NCBI GenBank assembly: GCA_947457085.1
Contig: CANGUS010000016.1
Location: 1-14,219, forward strand
Source of the DNA: Bacteroidota bacterium
GTDB taxonomy: Bacteria > Bacteroidota > Bacteroidia > Chitinophagales > Chitinophagaceae
DNA length: 14,219 nucleotides
Direction: 5' to 3'
Positions 8,359 through 14,179 of the stretch are shown here, piece after piece. The translations under genes and the position numbers were made by a program. The notes under the pieces are model-generated. The model had not been told where the DNA came from, made no database searches, and was given only the letters and a program-made list of their open reading frames with translations. How positions within the stretch are numbered: position 1 is the stretch's first letter; each line of letters starts with the position of its first letter.

Positions 8359-9459
8359 ATGAACAATTCTAAAAAAGCTTTTTTATTGCTTGCTGATGGA
8401 ACCCTATTCACAGGAAGCGCATTTGGTGCCATTGGCACTACCTCTGGTGAAATTTGTTTTAATACGGGTATGACCGGTTATCAAGAGATTTTTACAGATC
8501 CTTCTTATTACGGACAAATTGTAGTGATGAACACTGCTCATGTAGGAAATTATGGGGTGAATAATGAGGATGTTGAAAGTGATGATGTGAAAATTGCTGG
8601 ATTAATAGGGAAAAATTTGACAGATAAATATTCAAGAGTGCTATCTAATGGCTCTTTACAAGATTATTTAGTTGAAAATAATATTGTTTCGATACATGAA
8701 ATAGATACTCGAGCTTTGGTTGCTCATATCAGAAATACTGGCGCTATGAATTGCATCATTTCATCAGAAATTGAAGACATTGAAGTGTTGAAACAAAAAT
8801 TAGCGGATGTGCCTAGTATGGAAGGCTTGGATTTATCCGAATTTGTATCGACTAAAGACGCATACTGCATTGGGGATGCAACTTCTGAAATAAGAATTGC
8901 GGTATTAGATTTTGGTGTAAAAAGAAATATTTTAAAATGCATGACAGATAGAGGTGCTTATTTACAAGTGTTTCCTTCTAAAGCTACTTTTGAAGATTTA
9001 CAACCGTTTAAACCTACCGCCTATTTTATCAGTAACGGTCCGGGGGATCCATCGTCTATGACTTATGCTGTTGAAGTAGTGTCTAAAATTATTCAATCTG
9101 GTTTGCCAGTTTTTGGAATTTGCTTAGGGCATCAATTAATCGCATTAGCCAATGGGGCTAAAACCTATAAAATGCATCATGGACACAGAGGGATTAATCA
9201 CCCTGTATTGAATTTACATACCATGAGAAGTGAAATATCTACTCAAAATCATGGATTTGCAGTTGATGCAGACTCTGTAACAAATAATGATTTAATTGAA
9301 ATCACGCATGTTAATTTAAATGACAACACGTTAGAAGGGATTAAAATGAAATCAAAACCTGTATTTTCAGTTCAATATCATCCAGAAGCAACTCCTGGTC
9401 CGCATGATTCTAGATATTTATTTGATGATTTTATTAAATTAATTCAAGACCATAAGTAG
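8359..9459 (+). CDS. carA: Carbamoyl-phosphate synthase small subunit (glutamine amidotransferase)
   Basis: CarA hydrolyses glutamine and channels ammonia to CarB, which makes carbamoyl phosphate for pyrimidine and arginine synthesis in the cytoplasm. At 366 residues the protein has normal family length. The N-terminal CarA domain shows LADGTLFTGSAFGA (11-24), GEICFNTGMTGYQEIFTDPSY (30-50) and IDTRALVAHIRNTGAM (115-130). The class I amidotransferase domain follows: LDFGVKRNI (183-191), the oxyanion region NGPGDP (226-231), the nucleophile elbow FGICLGHQL with Cys255, HHGHRG (273-278), TQNHGF (295-300), and YHPEA carrying the catalytic His341 and Glu343. All catalytic residues are present. The partner carB is not in this window, so the two subunits are not encoded side by side on the downstream side. 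The ATG lies just after a consensus -7 box, so near-leaderless translation is likely. Confidence 0.97.
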   Translation: MNNSKKAFLLLADGTLFTGSAFGAIGTTSGEICFNTGMTGYQEIFTDPSYYGQIVVMNTAHVGNYGVNNEDVESDDVKIAGLIGKNLTDKYSRVLSNGSLQDYLVENNIVSIHEIDTRALVAHIRNTGAMNCIISSEIEDIEVLKQKLADVPSMEGLDLSEFVSTKDAYCIGDATSEIRIAVLDFGVKRNILKCMTDRGAYLQVFPSKATFEDLQPFKPTAYFISNGPGDPSSMTYAVEVVSKIIQSGLPVFGICLGHQLIALANGAKTYKMHHGHRGINHPVLNLHTMRSEISTQNHGFAVDADSVTNNDLIEITHVNLNDNTLEGIKMKSKPVFSVQYHPEATPGPHDSRYLFDDFIKLIQDHK

Positions 9460-9501
9460 CACTTTTAATACAGATAAAAGCAACACTCAATTTGGGTAAA
9501 C

Positions 9502-9539
9502 TTGTAAGCTTAATTTTATAAGACATTATTAAGTTACAA
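9502..9539 (+). terminator. Long bulged hairpin downstream of carA, possible terminator
   Basis: TTGTAAGCTTAAT (9502-9514) pairs with ATTAAGTTACAA (9528-9539): 12 base pairs with one bulged G at 9508 and a 13-base loop. It lies about 43 bases after the carA stop. The run after the stem is only a short TTTA rather than a strong T-tract, so a classic intrinsic terminator is uncertain. It could also be an RNA processing signal or a dyad protein site. Confidence 0.4.
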
Positions 9540-9633
9540 TTTAACTGGAAATTTTATATTAAACTATACATTATGGAGTATATGAATTGACAATAATTCT
9601 GATTGAATTTTACCGTAATTGAGTTTAAAGTAA

Positions 9634-9641
9634 TATATTTG
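9634..9641 (+). promoter_or_regulatory. Probable -7 promoter box of the small exported-peptide gene
   Basis: TATATTTG is an exact match to TAnnTTTG. It lies 28 bases before the ATG at 9670, which leaves room for a leader of about 20 bases. No convincing TTG element is found at the normal 19-21-base spacing; a TTG at 9619-9621 is too close. The box supports the next small gene being expressed. Confidence 0.45.
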
Positions 9642-9669
9642 TAATACCAAATCATTAAATTCCTTACTC

Positions 9670-9852
9670 ATGACTAGAAAAATTAATTTATTTACAATTT
9701 TAATATTCGCTTATTCTATTGTCGTATGTGCTACATTAAGAAAAGAGGGAGAGAAAACTTCTTTGTCTGTGCGCATTAATAAATCTACCAATATCAATTC
9801 AAAATTCTTAGTTCAAAAGACAACTCAAAATTTATTAGCTTTTAAAAAGTAA
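9670..9852 (+). CDS. Small exported or membrane-anchored protein of unknown function
   Basis: I do not recognise this 60-residue protein. It begins with a positively charged MTRKIN followed by a hydrophobic stretch (residues 7-22, LFTILIFAYSIVVCAT), then a polar, Lys/Asn/Ser-rich tail of about 38 residues. That pattern fits a signal peptide or a single N-terminal membrane anchor. Cys20 sits near the end of the hydrophobic part, but Val at -1 is a poor lipobox, so I do not call it a lipoprotein. A consensus -7 box lies 28 bases upstream. The last 18 bases overlap the 3' end of the convergent kinase gene on the other strand, so the tail LLAFKK is constrained by both frames. The region upstream of the gene is not coding on either strand. 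It could still be a chance frame, but promoter plus signal-like N-terminus argue for a real gene. Confidence 0.5.
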   Translation: MTRKINLFTILIFAYSIVVCATLRKEGEKTSLSVRINKSTNINSKFLVQKTTQNLLAFKK

Positions 9853-10860
9853 GCTTTCTTCAAGTAATTTTTTCTTGTTAATCGGCACAACTCCTACATC
9901 TTCACAAACGATACCGCCTGCTAAATTAGCAACAATCGCCATTAAGTTTTCGTCTTTAGTTACTGCATAAATCATACTGGCTACAGCTATTACCGTATCA
10001 CCAGCACCCGAAACGTCTGCAATGTTTCTTATGTGAGCAGCAATTGTTTTTCCTTTTGTTTCATTTACATATACTCCTAATTCCGATAAAGTGATAAAGG
10101 TAATTTTATGTTTAAGTTTTTTAAATAAAGAAGCATGAATTTGATTCATAGTAGATAAATTCATTTCTTTTACAGAAAGATCCAGTGCTTCTTTTACTTC
10201 TTTTAAATTGGGTTTAAAAATATCGACCCCTACATAAGAGAAAAAGTTCTTTTTCTTAGGATCTACCGCTGTTGATACGCCTACCAATTTGCAATGCCCA
10301 ATAATCTTATCAATCACATTTTGTTTTAAAACACCTTTGTTGTAATCTTCAAAAATAACAATATCTGGCACTTCAATTTGTATGGCTCTCATGCACATAT
10401 CAATAAAACGATGTTCATCTTTGATTGACAATTCTTCCTCCATTTCTTCATCAATTCGAATCGATTGTTGATTTTTACATAATACCCTTGTTTTTGAAGT
10501 TGTAATTCGGTCTGTACTTTGCATACACATAGAAGAATCGATTCCTTCTTTGTTTAACGCAGCAATCAATGCTTTTCCTTGTTCATCTTTACCAATAACA
10601 GTTAGCAAGGATACATTAGCACCCAATGATTTGCAATTTAAAGCTACGTTGGCAGCACCTCCTGGTCTTGATTGTTTTTCTGAAACGGTGAAGACAGGTA
10701 CAGGTGCTTCTGGAGAAATTCTATCAATGTTACCAATCCAATAATTATCGATCATGGCATCGCCAATAACAAAAATCTTTAGTTTATTAAACTTAGTAAA
10801 TATGGATTTTATTTGACTAGAGGAATATGTTTTCAATGAAAAAAAGTTATTTAATGCCAA
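9835..10860 (-). CDS. rfaE1: PfkB-family sugar kinase, probable D-glycero-beta-D-manno-heptose-7-phosphate kinase
   Basis: The product (341 aa at most) is a complete ribokinase/PfkB fold. It resembles the kinase half of HldE/RfaE: GDAMIDNYW (33-41), RISPEAPVPV (47-56), PGGAANVALN (66-75), VDPKKKN (199-205), FKPNLKE (215-221), and the ATP/anion-hole signature DVSGAGDTV (282-290) with the catalytic base Asp288. RfaE phosphorylates heptose 7-phosphate at C1 on the way to ADP-heptose for lipopolysaccharide. There is no C-terminal nucleotidyltransferase domain, so it is a monofunctional kinase. The heptose substrate is inferred from family resemblance only. The longest frame starts at TTG 10860, but that codon is part of a TATATTTG promoter-like box; TTG at 10836 (residue 9) is an alternative start that leaves the whole kinase core intact. 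The gene lies 22 bases after the DUF2490 gene and is probably the last gene of that operon, perhaps with an additional promoter. Confidence 0.85.
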   Translation of the reverse strand: MALNNFFSLKTYSSSQIKSIFTKFNKLKIFVIGDAMIDNYWIGNIDRISPEAPVPVFTVSEKQSRPGGAANVALNCKSLGANVSLLTVIGKDEQGKALIAALNKEGIDSSMCMQSTDRITTSKTRVLCKNQQSIRIDEEMEEELSIKDEHRFIDMCMRAIQIEVPDIVIFEDYNKGVLKQNVIDKIIGHCKLVGVSTAVDPKKKNFFSYVGVDIFKPNLKEVKEALDLSVKEMNLSTMNQIHASLFKKLKHKITFITLSELGVYVNETKGKTIAAHIRNIADVSGAGDTVIAVASMIYAVTKDENLMAIVANLAGGIVCEDVGVVPINKKKLLEESLLFKS

Positions 10861-10865
10861 ATATA
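10858..10865 (-). promoter_or_regulatory. Possible internal -7 promoter box before the kinase gene
   Basis: On the minus strand TATATTTG matches TAnnTTTG exactly. Its last three bases are the TTG that would otherwise be the start codon of the kinase frame. Transcription would begin around 10852, leaving a leader of about 15 bases before the next in-frame TTG at 10836. No clear -33 element was found upstream, so this may be chance in AT-rich DNA. Confidence 0.3.
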
Positions 10866-10882
10866 ATCAGAACTTATGAAAT

Positions 10883-11605
10883 CTACTTTTTCTTCTTTTT
10901 AAAAAGGGGAGAATCTTTTAAACTCATTGAATATTCTAAGCCGGTTATATAAATATTTTCTAAATTAGCTACATTGAATGCTTTTTGAATTAAATAATAG
11001 GTTCCTATTTTGCTGTATTTATTTAATTTATAGTCTATGCCAGCTTGAACTCGAATTCTGTGCCAATTGTCTTCCGAAACAATTCTTTTATAATCATGTA
11101 TTTGATAGCGCATTTCAGCTGAAAGGTAGGTGCTCCATTTTTTGTTAATGGTGTAACCAATTTCTATTTTACTTCTAGAATAAATTTCAGGTAATTTACC
11201 AAATTCATCTGTAAAATAACTTCTGTATTCCCCCTGAAGCCTATGTCTATATAAAAACGACCATCTGGTATATTTATATTTAGCTATAATGTCCCACATC
11301 AATCGATGACGAAATGTAAATGAATTATCATCGTCAAGTTTATTAATAAATCGATAAACCAATGCAGATTTTACGTATTTGTTCGCATTAAATTCTAATC
11401 CAATATTGGTGAATAATAAATTTAATCTACTGTAATTTTCTCTAAATCTAATTTCTTCAGCTGCAATTATTGACCATTTTTTGTTAATTGAATAATCTAC
11501 TGACAATGTAGTCCAATGGCCTGCATCAGAATAAGCTGGTGAATTTTGTGCTTTGGATTTATAAAAGCAAATGAATAAGATTACGACACAAATACCTTTA
11601 TACAT
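10883..11605 (-). CDS. DUF2490 family outer-membrane beta-barrel protein
   Basis: The 240-residue protein has an N-terminal signal peptide (MYKGICVVILFICFYKSKA, cleavage probably before Gln20). The mature part is full of alternating polar/aromatic strands typical of a DUF2490 outer-membrane barrel, such as WTTLSVDYSINKKWS (31-45), FTFRHRLMWDIIAKY (96-110), RWSFLYRHRLQGEYR (114-128) and WHRIRVQAGIDYKLNKYSKI (181-200). A strand-hairpin motif is repeated: YSINKKWS..AAEEIRFR (38-55) and YTINKKWS..LSAEMRYQ (151-168). The function of DUF2490 proteins is not established. After the last strand (TGLEYSMSL) it ends with a tail of five lysines instead of the usual terminal aromatic residue. It starts one base after the stop of the lipoprotein gene and is very likely co-translated with it; the kinase follows after 22 bases. 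Confidence 0.82.
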   Translation of the reverse strand: MYKGICVVILFICFYKSKAQNSPAYSDAGHWTTLSVDYSINKKWSIIAAEEIRFRENYSRLNLLFTNIGLEFNANKYVKSALVYRFINKLDDDNSFTFRHRLMWDIIAKYKYTRWSFLYRHRLQGEYRSYFTDEFGKLPEIYSRSKIEIGYTINKKWSTYLSAEMRYQIHDYKRIVSEDNWHRIRVQAGIDYKLNKYSKIGTYYLIQKAFNVANLENIYITGLEYSMSLKDSPLFKKKKK

Positions 11606-11624
11606 TTTAATTTTTAAAGGTATT
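11591..11624 (-). promoter_or_regulatory. Perfect inverted repeat enclosing the lipoprotein stop and DUF2490 start
   Basis: AATACCTTTA (11591-11600) and TAAAGGTATT (11615-11624) are perfect 10-base inverted arms with a 14-base loop. On the minus-strand mRNA the loop contains the lipoprotein stop TAA (11609-11607) and the DUF2490 ATG (11605-11603). A ribosome finishing the lipoprotein would melt the 5' arm, so the structure could couple translation of the two genes. A perfect 10-bp stem is expected about once by chance in a window of this size and composition; the position is what makes it notable. Confidence 0.5.
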
Positions 11625-12008
11625 AATAATGATTTTAGGCATAATCAGTTGTTGTTTTCTGCTAGTAATTTCTACTGTATTTACCACTGCACTGTCTAAT
11701 GTGTTGTTGACTAATTGTTTGCTATAAACAATGATAGAGTATTTGCCTTCACGTAAATAATTAAAGTAAAATTCACCATTTGGATCTGTGTCTGTATTGT
11801 CGCCAATACCTGGCTCATCCCCATATTTTATATATACATTTTGTCCACCTATGAATCCAGAATCTGTTTTTATATAGGTATTGCTATAATTTCTTGCAAA
11901 GATAGTACCTTTTATCGAAGCTCGGCCACCTTCTCCAGGCCCTTTGGTGCATGAAAATAAAATGGCACTAAGAATTAAAAAGGCTATTATTGTTTTGATT
12001 TGTTTCAT
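11607..12008 (-). CDS. Small lipoprotein with a carboxypeptidase-regulatory-like beta-sandwich domain
   Basis: The 133-residue product starts MKQIKTIIAFLILSAILFSC, a lipoprotein signal with lipidated Cys20; residue +2 is Thr rather than Asp, compatible with outer-membrane sorting. A Gly-rich linker (KGPGEGG) leads into a single compact all-beta domain: SIKGTIFARN (31-40), a loop with NTDTDPNG (71-78), then GEFYFNYLREGKYSIIVYS (78-96), and a final VEIT..QQLIMPKIII. The DPNGEF-FNYLREGKYSI pattern is like carboxypeptidase regulatory-like / transthyretin-like domains, which usually act as binding or scaffold modules. The exact role is unknown. The gene follows the DUF4956 gene by 109 bases and precedes the DUF2490 barrel by 1 base, so it is probably the lipoprotein partner of that barrel. 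Confidence 0.75.
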   Translation of the reverse strand: MKQIKTIIAFLILSAILFSCTKGPGEGGRASIKGTIFARNYSNTYIKTDSGFIGGQNVYIKYGDEPGIGDNTDTDPNGEFYFNYLREGKYSIIVYSKQLVNNTLDSAVVNTVEITSRKQQLIMPKIIINTFKN

Positions 12009-12117
12009 AATTATTTTTTTTAAATATAAAAAGTTTGAGACTTTTAATATGGATGGCTACTATTATATACACTAATGTATTTCCCGACAACCTACATCAG
12101 TTATCTGACAACTTTGT

Positions 12118-12780
12118 TTAATCATCATCGCCACCTGCAACTTCTAATCTGTTTTCATTTTCTTTTGCATTATAAAATACATGCACTTTGGCTGTATCGC
12201 GTAAAAAATTAATATTTTTTATCTCTACTCGATGAATTGGAAGTCCAGTTCTGTTTTTTAAATCTTCTATTAATTCTTCTCTTTTGTTAGGGGTAATCAA
12301 ATCAACTCGTTCATAGGTTATTTCTTTAAAGTTTTCGTGCGTTAATGAAATGAATCGATCTAATATCACGGTTAATAATAAGATAGAGGCATTGCTAAAC
12401 AGCAAAATCATCCAATCTGAAAATAATAAATGGTTGTCGATAATTGACAATGAATTAATCATGCCTAAAGCCAAACAAATAAAGAAGTAACCCATTTCTT
12501 TAATTGGAATGGTAACGGTTCGGTAACGCATAATGGAAAATATTGCAAATAAACCGAATGCAATTCCTTGTTTAATGTGGGTTGTACACAACAGTGTAAA
12601 TATGATAAAATTGAAAATAAAGAAGGTGAATAAGAAGTCTTTATTTTTATGTGTTGGATAATAAATTATTCGAACTAATATAAAGAGTGCTACAAAATTA
12701 ATCCCAAATCTCGTGATTAGTTCTATCGTGTCCATCGGTATGTCTTTCATTTCTTTAACTACTTTTTCAACATCTTGCAT
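12118..12780 (-). CDS. DUF4956 domain inner-membrane protein
   Basis: The 220-residue protein has about four predicted membrane segments (near 19-40, 48-68, 96-114 and 122-140) followed by a soluble tail of about 80 residues. The signature GIAFGLFAIFSIMRYRT (72-88), then IPIKEMGYFFICLALGMINSL (91-111), is characteristic of DUF4956, a family of unknown function often encoded beside VTC-domain proteins. Conserved arginines in SIMRYR lie close to the membrane and would suit anion contacts; this is inference. The tail contains an alpha/beta-like stretch (PIHRVEIKNINFLRDTAKVHVFY) and ends in an acidic GGDDD. Its ATG overlaps the end of the VTC gene by 14 bases, indicating translational coupling and probably a physical partnership. 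It may be the membrane channel or anchor for the VTC enzyme. Confidence 0.88.
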   Translation of the reverse strand: MQDVEKVVKEMKDIPMDTIELITRFGINFVALFILVRIIYYPTHKNKDFLFTFFIFNFIIFTLLCTTHIKQGIAFGLFAIFSIMRYRTVTIPIKEMGYFFICLALGMINSLSIIDNHLLFSDWMILLFSNASILLLTVILDRFISLTHENFKEITYERVDLITPNKREELIEDLKNRTGLPIHRVEIKNINFLRDTAKVHVFYNAKENENRLEVAGGDDD

Positions 12781-13525
12781 AATTCTCTATTTTGTTTAAT
12801 TTTAATAATATGGGCTTGAAATTATTGTGTTTGATAGTCTCTTCAAGTAATGAAACGCCAATGACGTATTTGCTAAAACTACTTTCATGCACTCTTAATT
12901 TTTTGAGCATTTGAATTGTGTTGCTAAATACATCGGCTTTTCCTTGTTTCACTTCAATAACGACTAATTCAGATAATTGGATTTGTTTCTTGCCATTATC
13001 AAATCCAATTTCCAAATCAATGGTAATTCGCTCTGTGAATTTTTTATTGGTTAAGGTAATCCGTTTAAAATGATTGGTCAATTTTTTTTCAATCGGTTTA
13101 TTGTTCAATCTTTTGTATTGAATCAAATTATAATCTGCCAAAGGAACTTCTTGGTATATGGCGGGAATTATTTTGCGTTGTTTGTCGGTTCGGGTTCCAA
13201 ATAATTTTCGTTTGATTTCATAAAAACTCAATTTGCTTTCTACATATTCCCTGCTTCTCACTTTTATTCGGTTCACACATCCATTGTGATGGTCTTTATA
13301 AAACTGAAAATCGGGTGTATCAAAATAAATTGTTTTGTAATTAAATACTCGGGTATTATCTATTTCTAATACAAACTGCTCCTCTATGATTCCTTCTAAT
13401 AATAAAACCAGTTGAGCTTTGGAAAGGATATATTTCGTATCGATTCTATTTTGCAACTTCACACTGTCTAATTGTTTCAGTGTAACCGATTCAAATTTAT
13501 TTAATTGCTCAATAACGGATTGCAT
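12767..13525 (-). CDS. VTC-domain protein, probable polyphosphate polymerase
   Basis: The 252-residue protein is almost entirely a VTC-type triphosphate-tunnel domain. In yeast Vtc4 this domain makes polyphosphate from ATP inside a tunnel lined with Arg/Lys and acidic metal ligands. Matching features are NRIDTKYILS (26-35), IYFDTPDFQFY (66-76), the basic strand NRIKVRSR with Arg86, Lys88 and Arg90, FYEIKRK with Glu103 and Lys105, ERITIDLEI with Arg166 and Asp170, VVIEVKQGKA with Glu191 and Lys193, and SFSKYVIGVSLL with Lys219. There is no SPX domain and no membrane segment, so it is presumably cytosolic and anchored through its partner. It overlaps the DUF4956 gene by 14 bases and is the first gene of the minus-strand operon, divergent from yajQ across 165 bases. 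Synthesis of polyphosphate rather than another tunnel-enzyme activity is inferred from family. Confidence 0.88.
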   Translation of the reverse strand: MQSVIEQLNKFESVTLKQLDSVKLQNRIDTKYILSKAQLVLLLEGIIEEQFVLEIDNTRVFNYKTIYFDTPDFQFYKDHHNGCVNRIKVRSREYVESKLSFYEIKRKLFGTRTDKQRKIIPAIYQEVPLADYNLIQYKRLNNKPIEKKLTNHFKRITLTNKKFTERITIDLEIGFDNGKKQIQLSELVVIEVKQGKADVFSNTIQMLKKLRVHESSFSKYVIGVSLLEETIKHNNFKPILLKLNKIENYARC

Positions 13526-13631
13526 GAATGAATTTTAATACTTGTTTATTTTCGAAATCTAAATATATAAATAATAATCTAAAAATTAATAATTTGATAA
13601 CATATATATAGATTATCTGTTTCTTTTTTGA

Positions 13632-13651
13632 GGTCAGAGAAAGTTTTGACC
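13632..13651. promoter_or_regulatory. Small inverted repeat in the divergent VTC/yajQ gap
   Basis: GGTCA (13632-13636) and TGACC (13647-13651) are inverted arms with a 10-base spacer, and the right arm overlaps the possible -33 element of the yajQ promoter. The two G/C-containing arms stand out in an otherwise A/T-dominated gap. It could be a regulator site, but 5-base arms are weak evidence. Confidence 0.25.
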
Positions 13652-13674
13652 AAAGAAAATATTCTTTAACTTCG
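13645..13674 (+). promoter_or_regulatory. Probable promoter of yajQ
   Basis: TTTG at 13645-13648 is followed after 18 bases by TAACTTCG (13667-13674), which differs from the -7 consensus TAnnTTTG at one base. The box ends 16 bases before the yajQ ATG at 13691, so the leader would be short, about 10 bases. Confidence 0.4.
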
Positions 13675-13690
13675 CATAAAATAATAAAAC

Positions 13691-14179
13691 ATGCCATCAT
13701 TCGACATTGCCAGTAAAGTAGAAATTCAAGTATTAGACAACGCTATAAATGTGGTTAAAAAAGAAATTCAAAATCGATTTGATTTCAAAGGATCTCATGT
13801 GGTGATTGAGTTAGATAAAAAAAACTACTCCGTAGCCTTAGAAGCCGACAGCGATATGAAAATGGAGCAAATTGTAGATGTATTAATCACCCGTTCTATG
13901 CGCCAAGGCCTAGATTCAAATTGTTTTGACATGAGCAAAGAAGTTTTGCCGTCAGGTAAAATTGTGAAAAAAGCAGTGCCTGTAAAAAATGGAATTGCAC
14001 AAGACGATGCTAAAAAAATAGTGAAATTGATTAAGGAAAATGTGCCTAAAGTACAAGCTGCTATCATGGACGACATTATTCGAGTTACAGGCAAAAAAAT
14101 TGATGATTTACAAGAAGTCATTCAATTGTGTAAAACTTCCGACTTGAAATTGCCTTTGCAGTTTGTAAATATGAAGTAG
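13691..14179 (+). CDS. yajQ: YajQ family cyclic-di-GMP/nucleotide-binding protein
   Basis: The 162-residue product is a complete YajQ. It opens MPSFDIASKVEIQVLDNAIN and continues with KKEIQNRFDFKGSHVVIEL, the hallmark RFDFKGS motif, and ends with VQAAIMDDIIRVTGKKIDDLQEVI and the typical PLQFVN terminus. YajQ proteins have two ferredoxin-like halves and bind nucleotides; a Xanthomonas member binds cyclic di-GMP and acts with a transcription factor. Whether this one binds that ligand is not visible. It is a cytoplasmic protein, transcribed away from the VTC operon. The ATG gives exactly the conserved family N-terminus, so the start is secure. Confidence 0.96.
   Translation: MPSFDIASKVEIQVLDNAINVVKKEIQNRFDFKGSHVVIELDKKNYSVALEADSDMKMEQIVDVLITRSMRQGLDSNCFDMSKEVLPSGKIVKKAVPVKNGIAQDDAKKIVKLIKENVPKVQAAIMDDIIRVTGKKIDDLQEVIQLCKTSDLKLPLQFVNMK

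Noticed and set aside
8724..8942. 72-residue frame antisense to carA
   Set aside because: It lies within a complete carA with all catalytic residues; no promoter or family resemblance.
9836..9854. AGCTT/AAGCT hairpin at the convergent gene overlap as a bidirectional terminator
   Set aside because: A 5-base-pair stem with a 9-base loop and no real T-tract is too weak to call.
10550..10744. 64-residue plus-strand frame antisense to the kinase gene
   Set aside because: It mirrors the conserved GGAANVALN region of the kinase and shows no independent features.
12009..12117. Possible internal promoter or terminator between the DUF4956 and lipoprotein genes
   Set aside because: Only a 6-base-pair weak stem (AAAAGT/ACTTTT) and no -7 consensus on the minus strand were found in this 109-base gap.
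13554..13561. TAGATTTC on the minus strand as a -7 box for the VTC operon
   Set aside because: One mismatch to TAnnTTTG and no -33 element at suitable spacing; position 29 bases before the start is reasonable but the evidence is too thin for a feature.
13509..13700. 63-residue minus-strand frame across the VTC/yajQ gap
   Set aside because: It overlaps the starts of both flanking genes and contains the yajQ promoter region; the hydrophobic composition reflects A/T runs. A VTC upstream leader peptide cannot be excluded but nothing supports it.
13825..14121. 98-residue frame antisense to yajQ
   Set aside because: It is a shadow of the strongly conserved yajQ frame and has no domain of its own.
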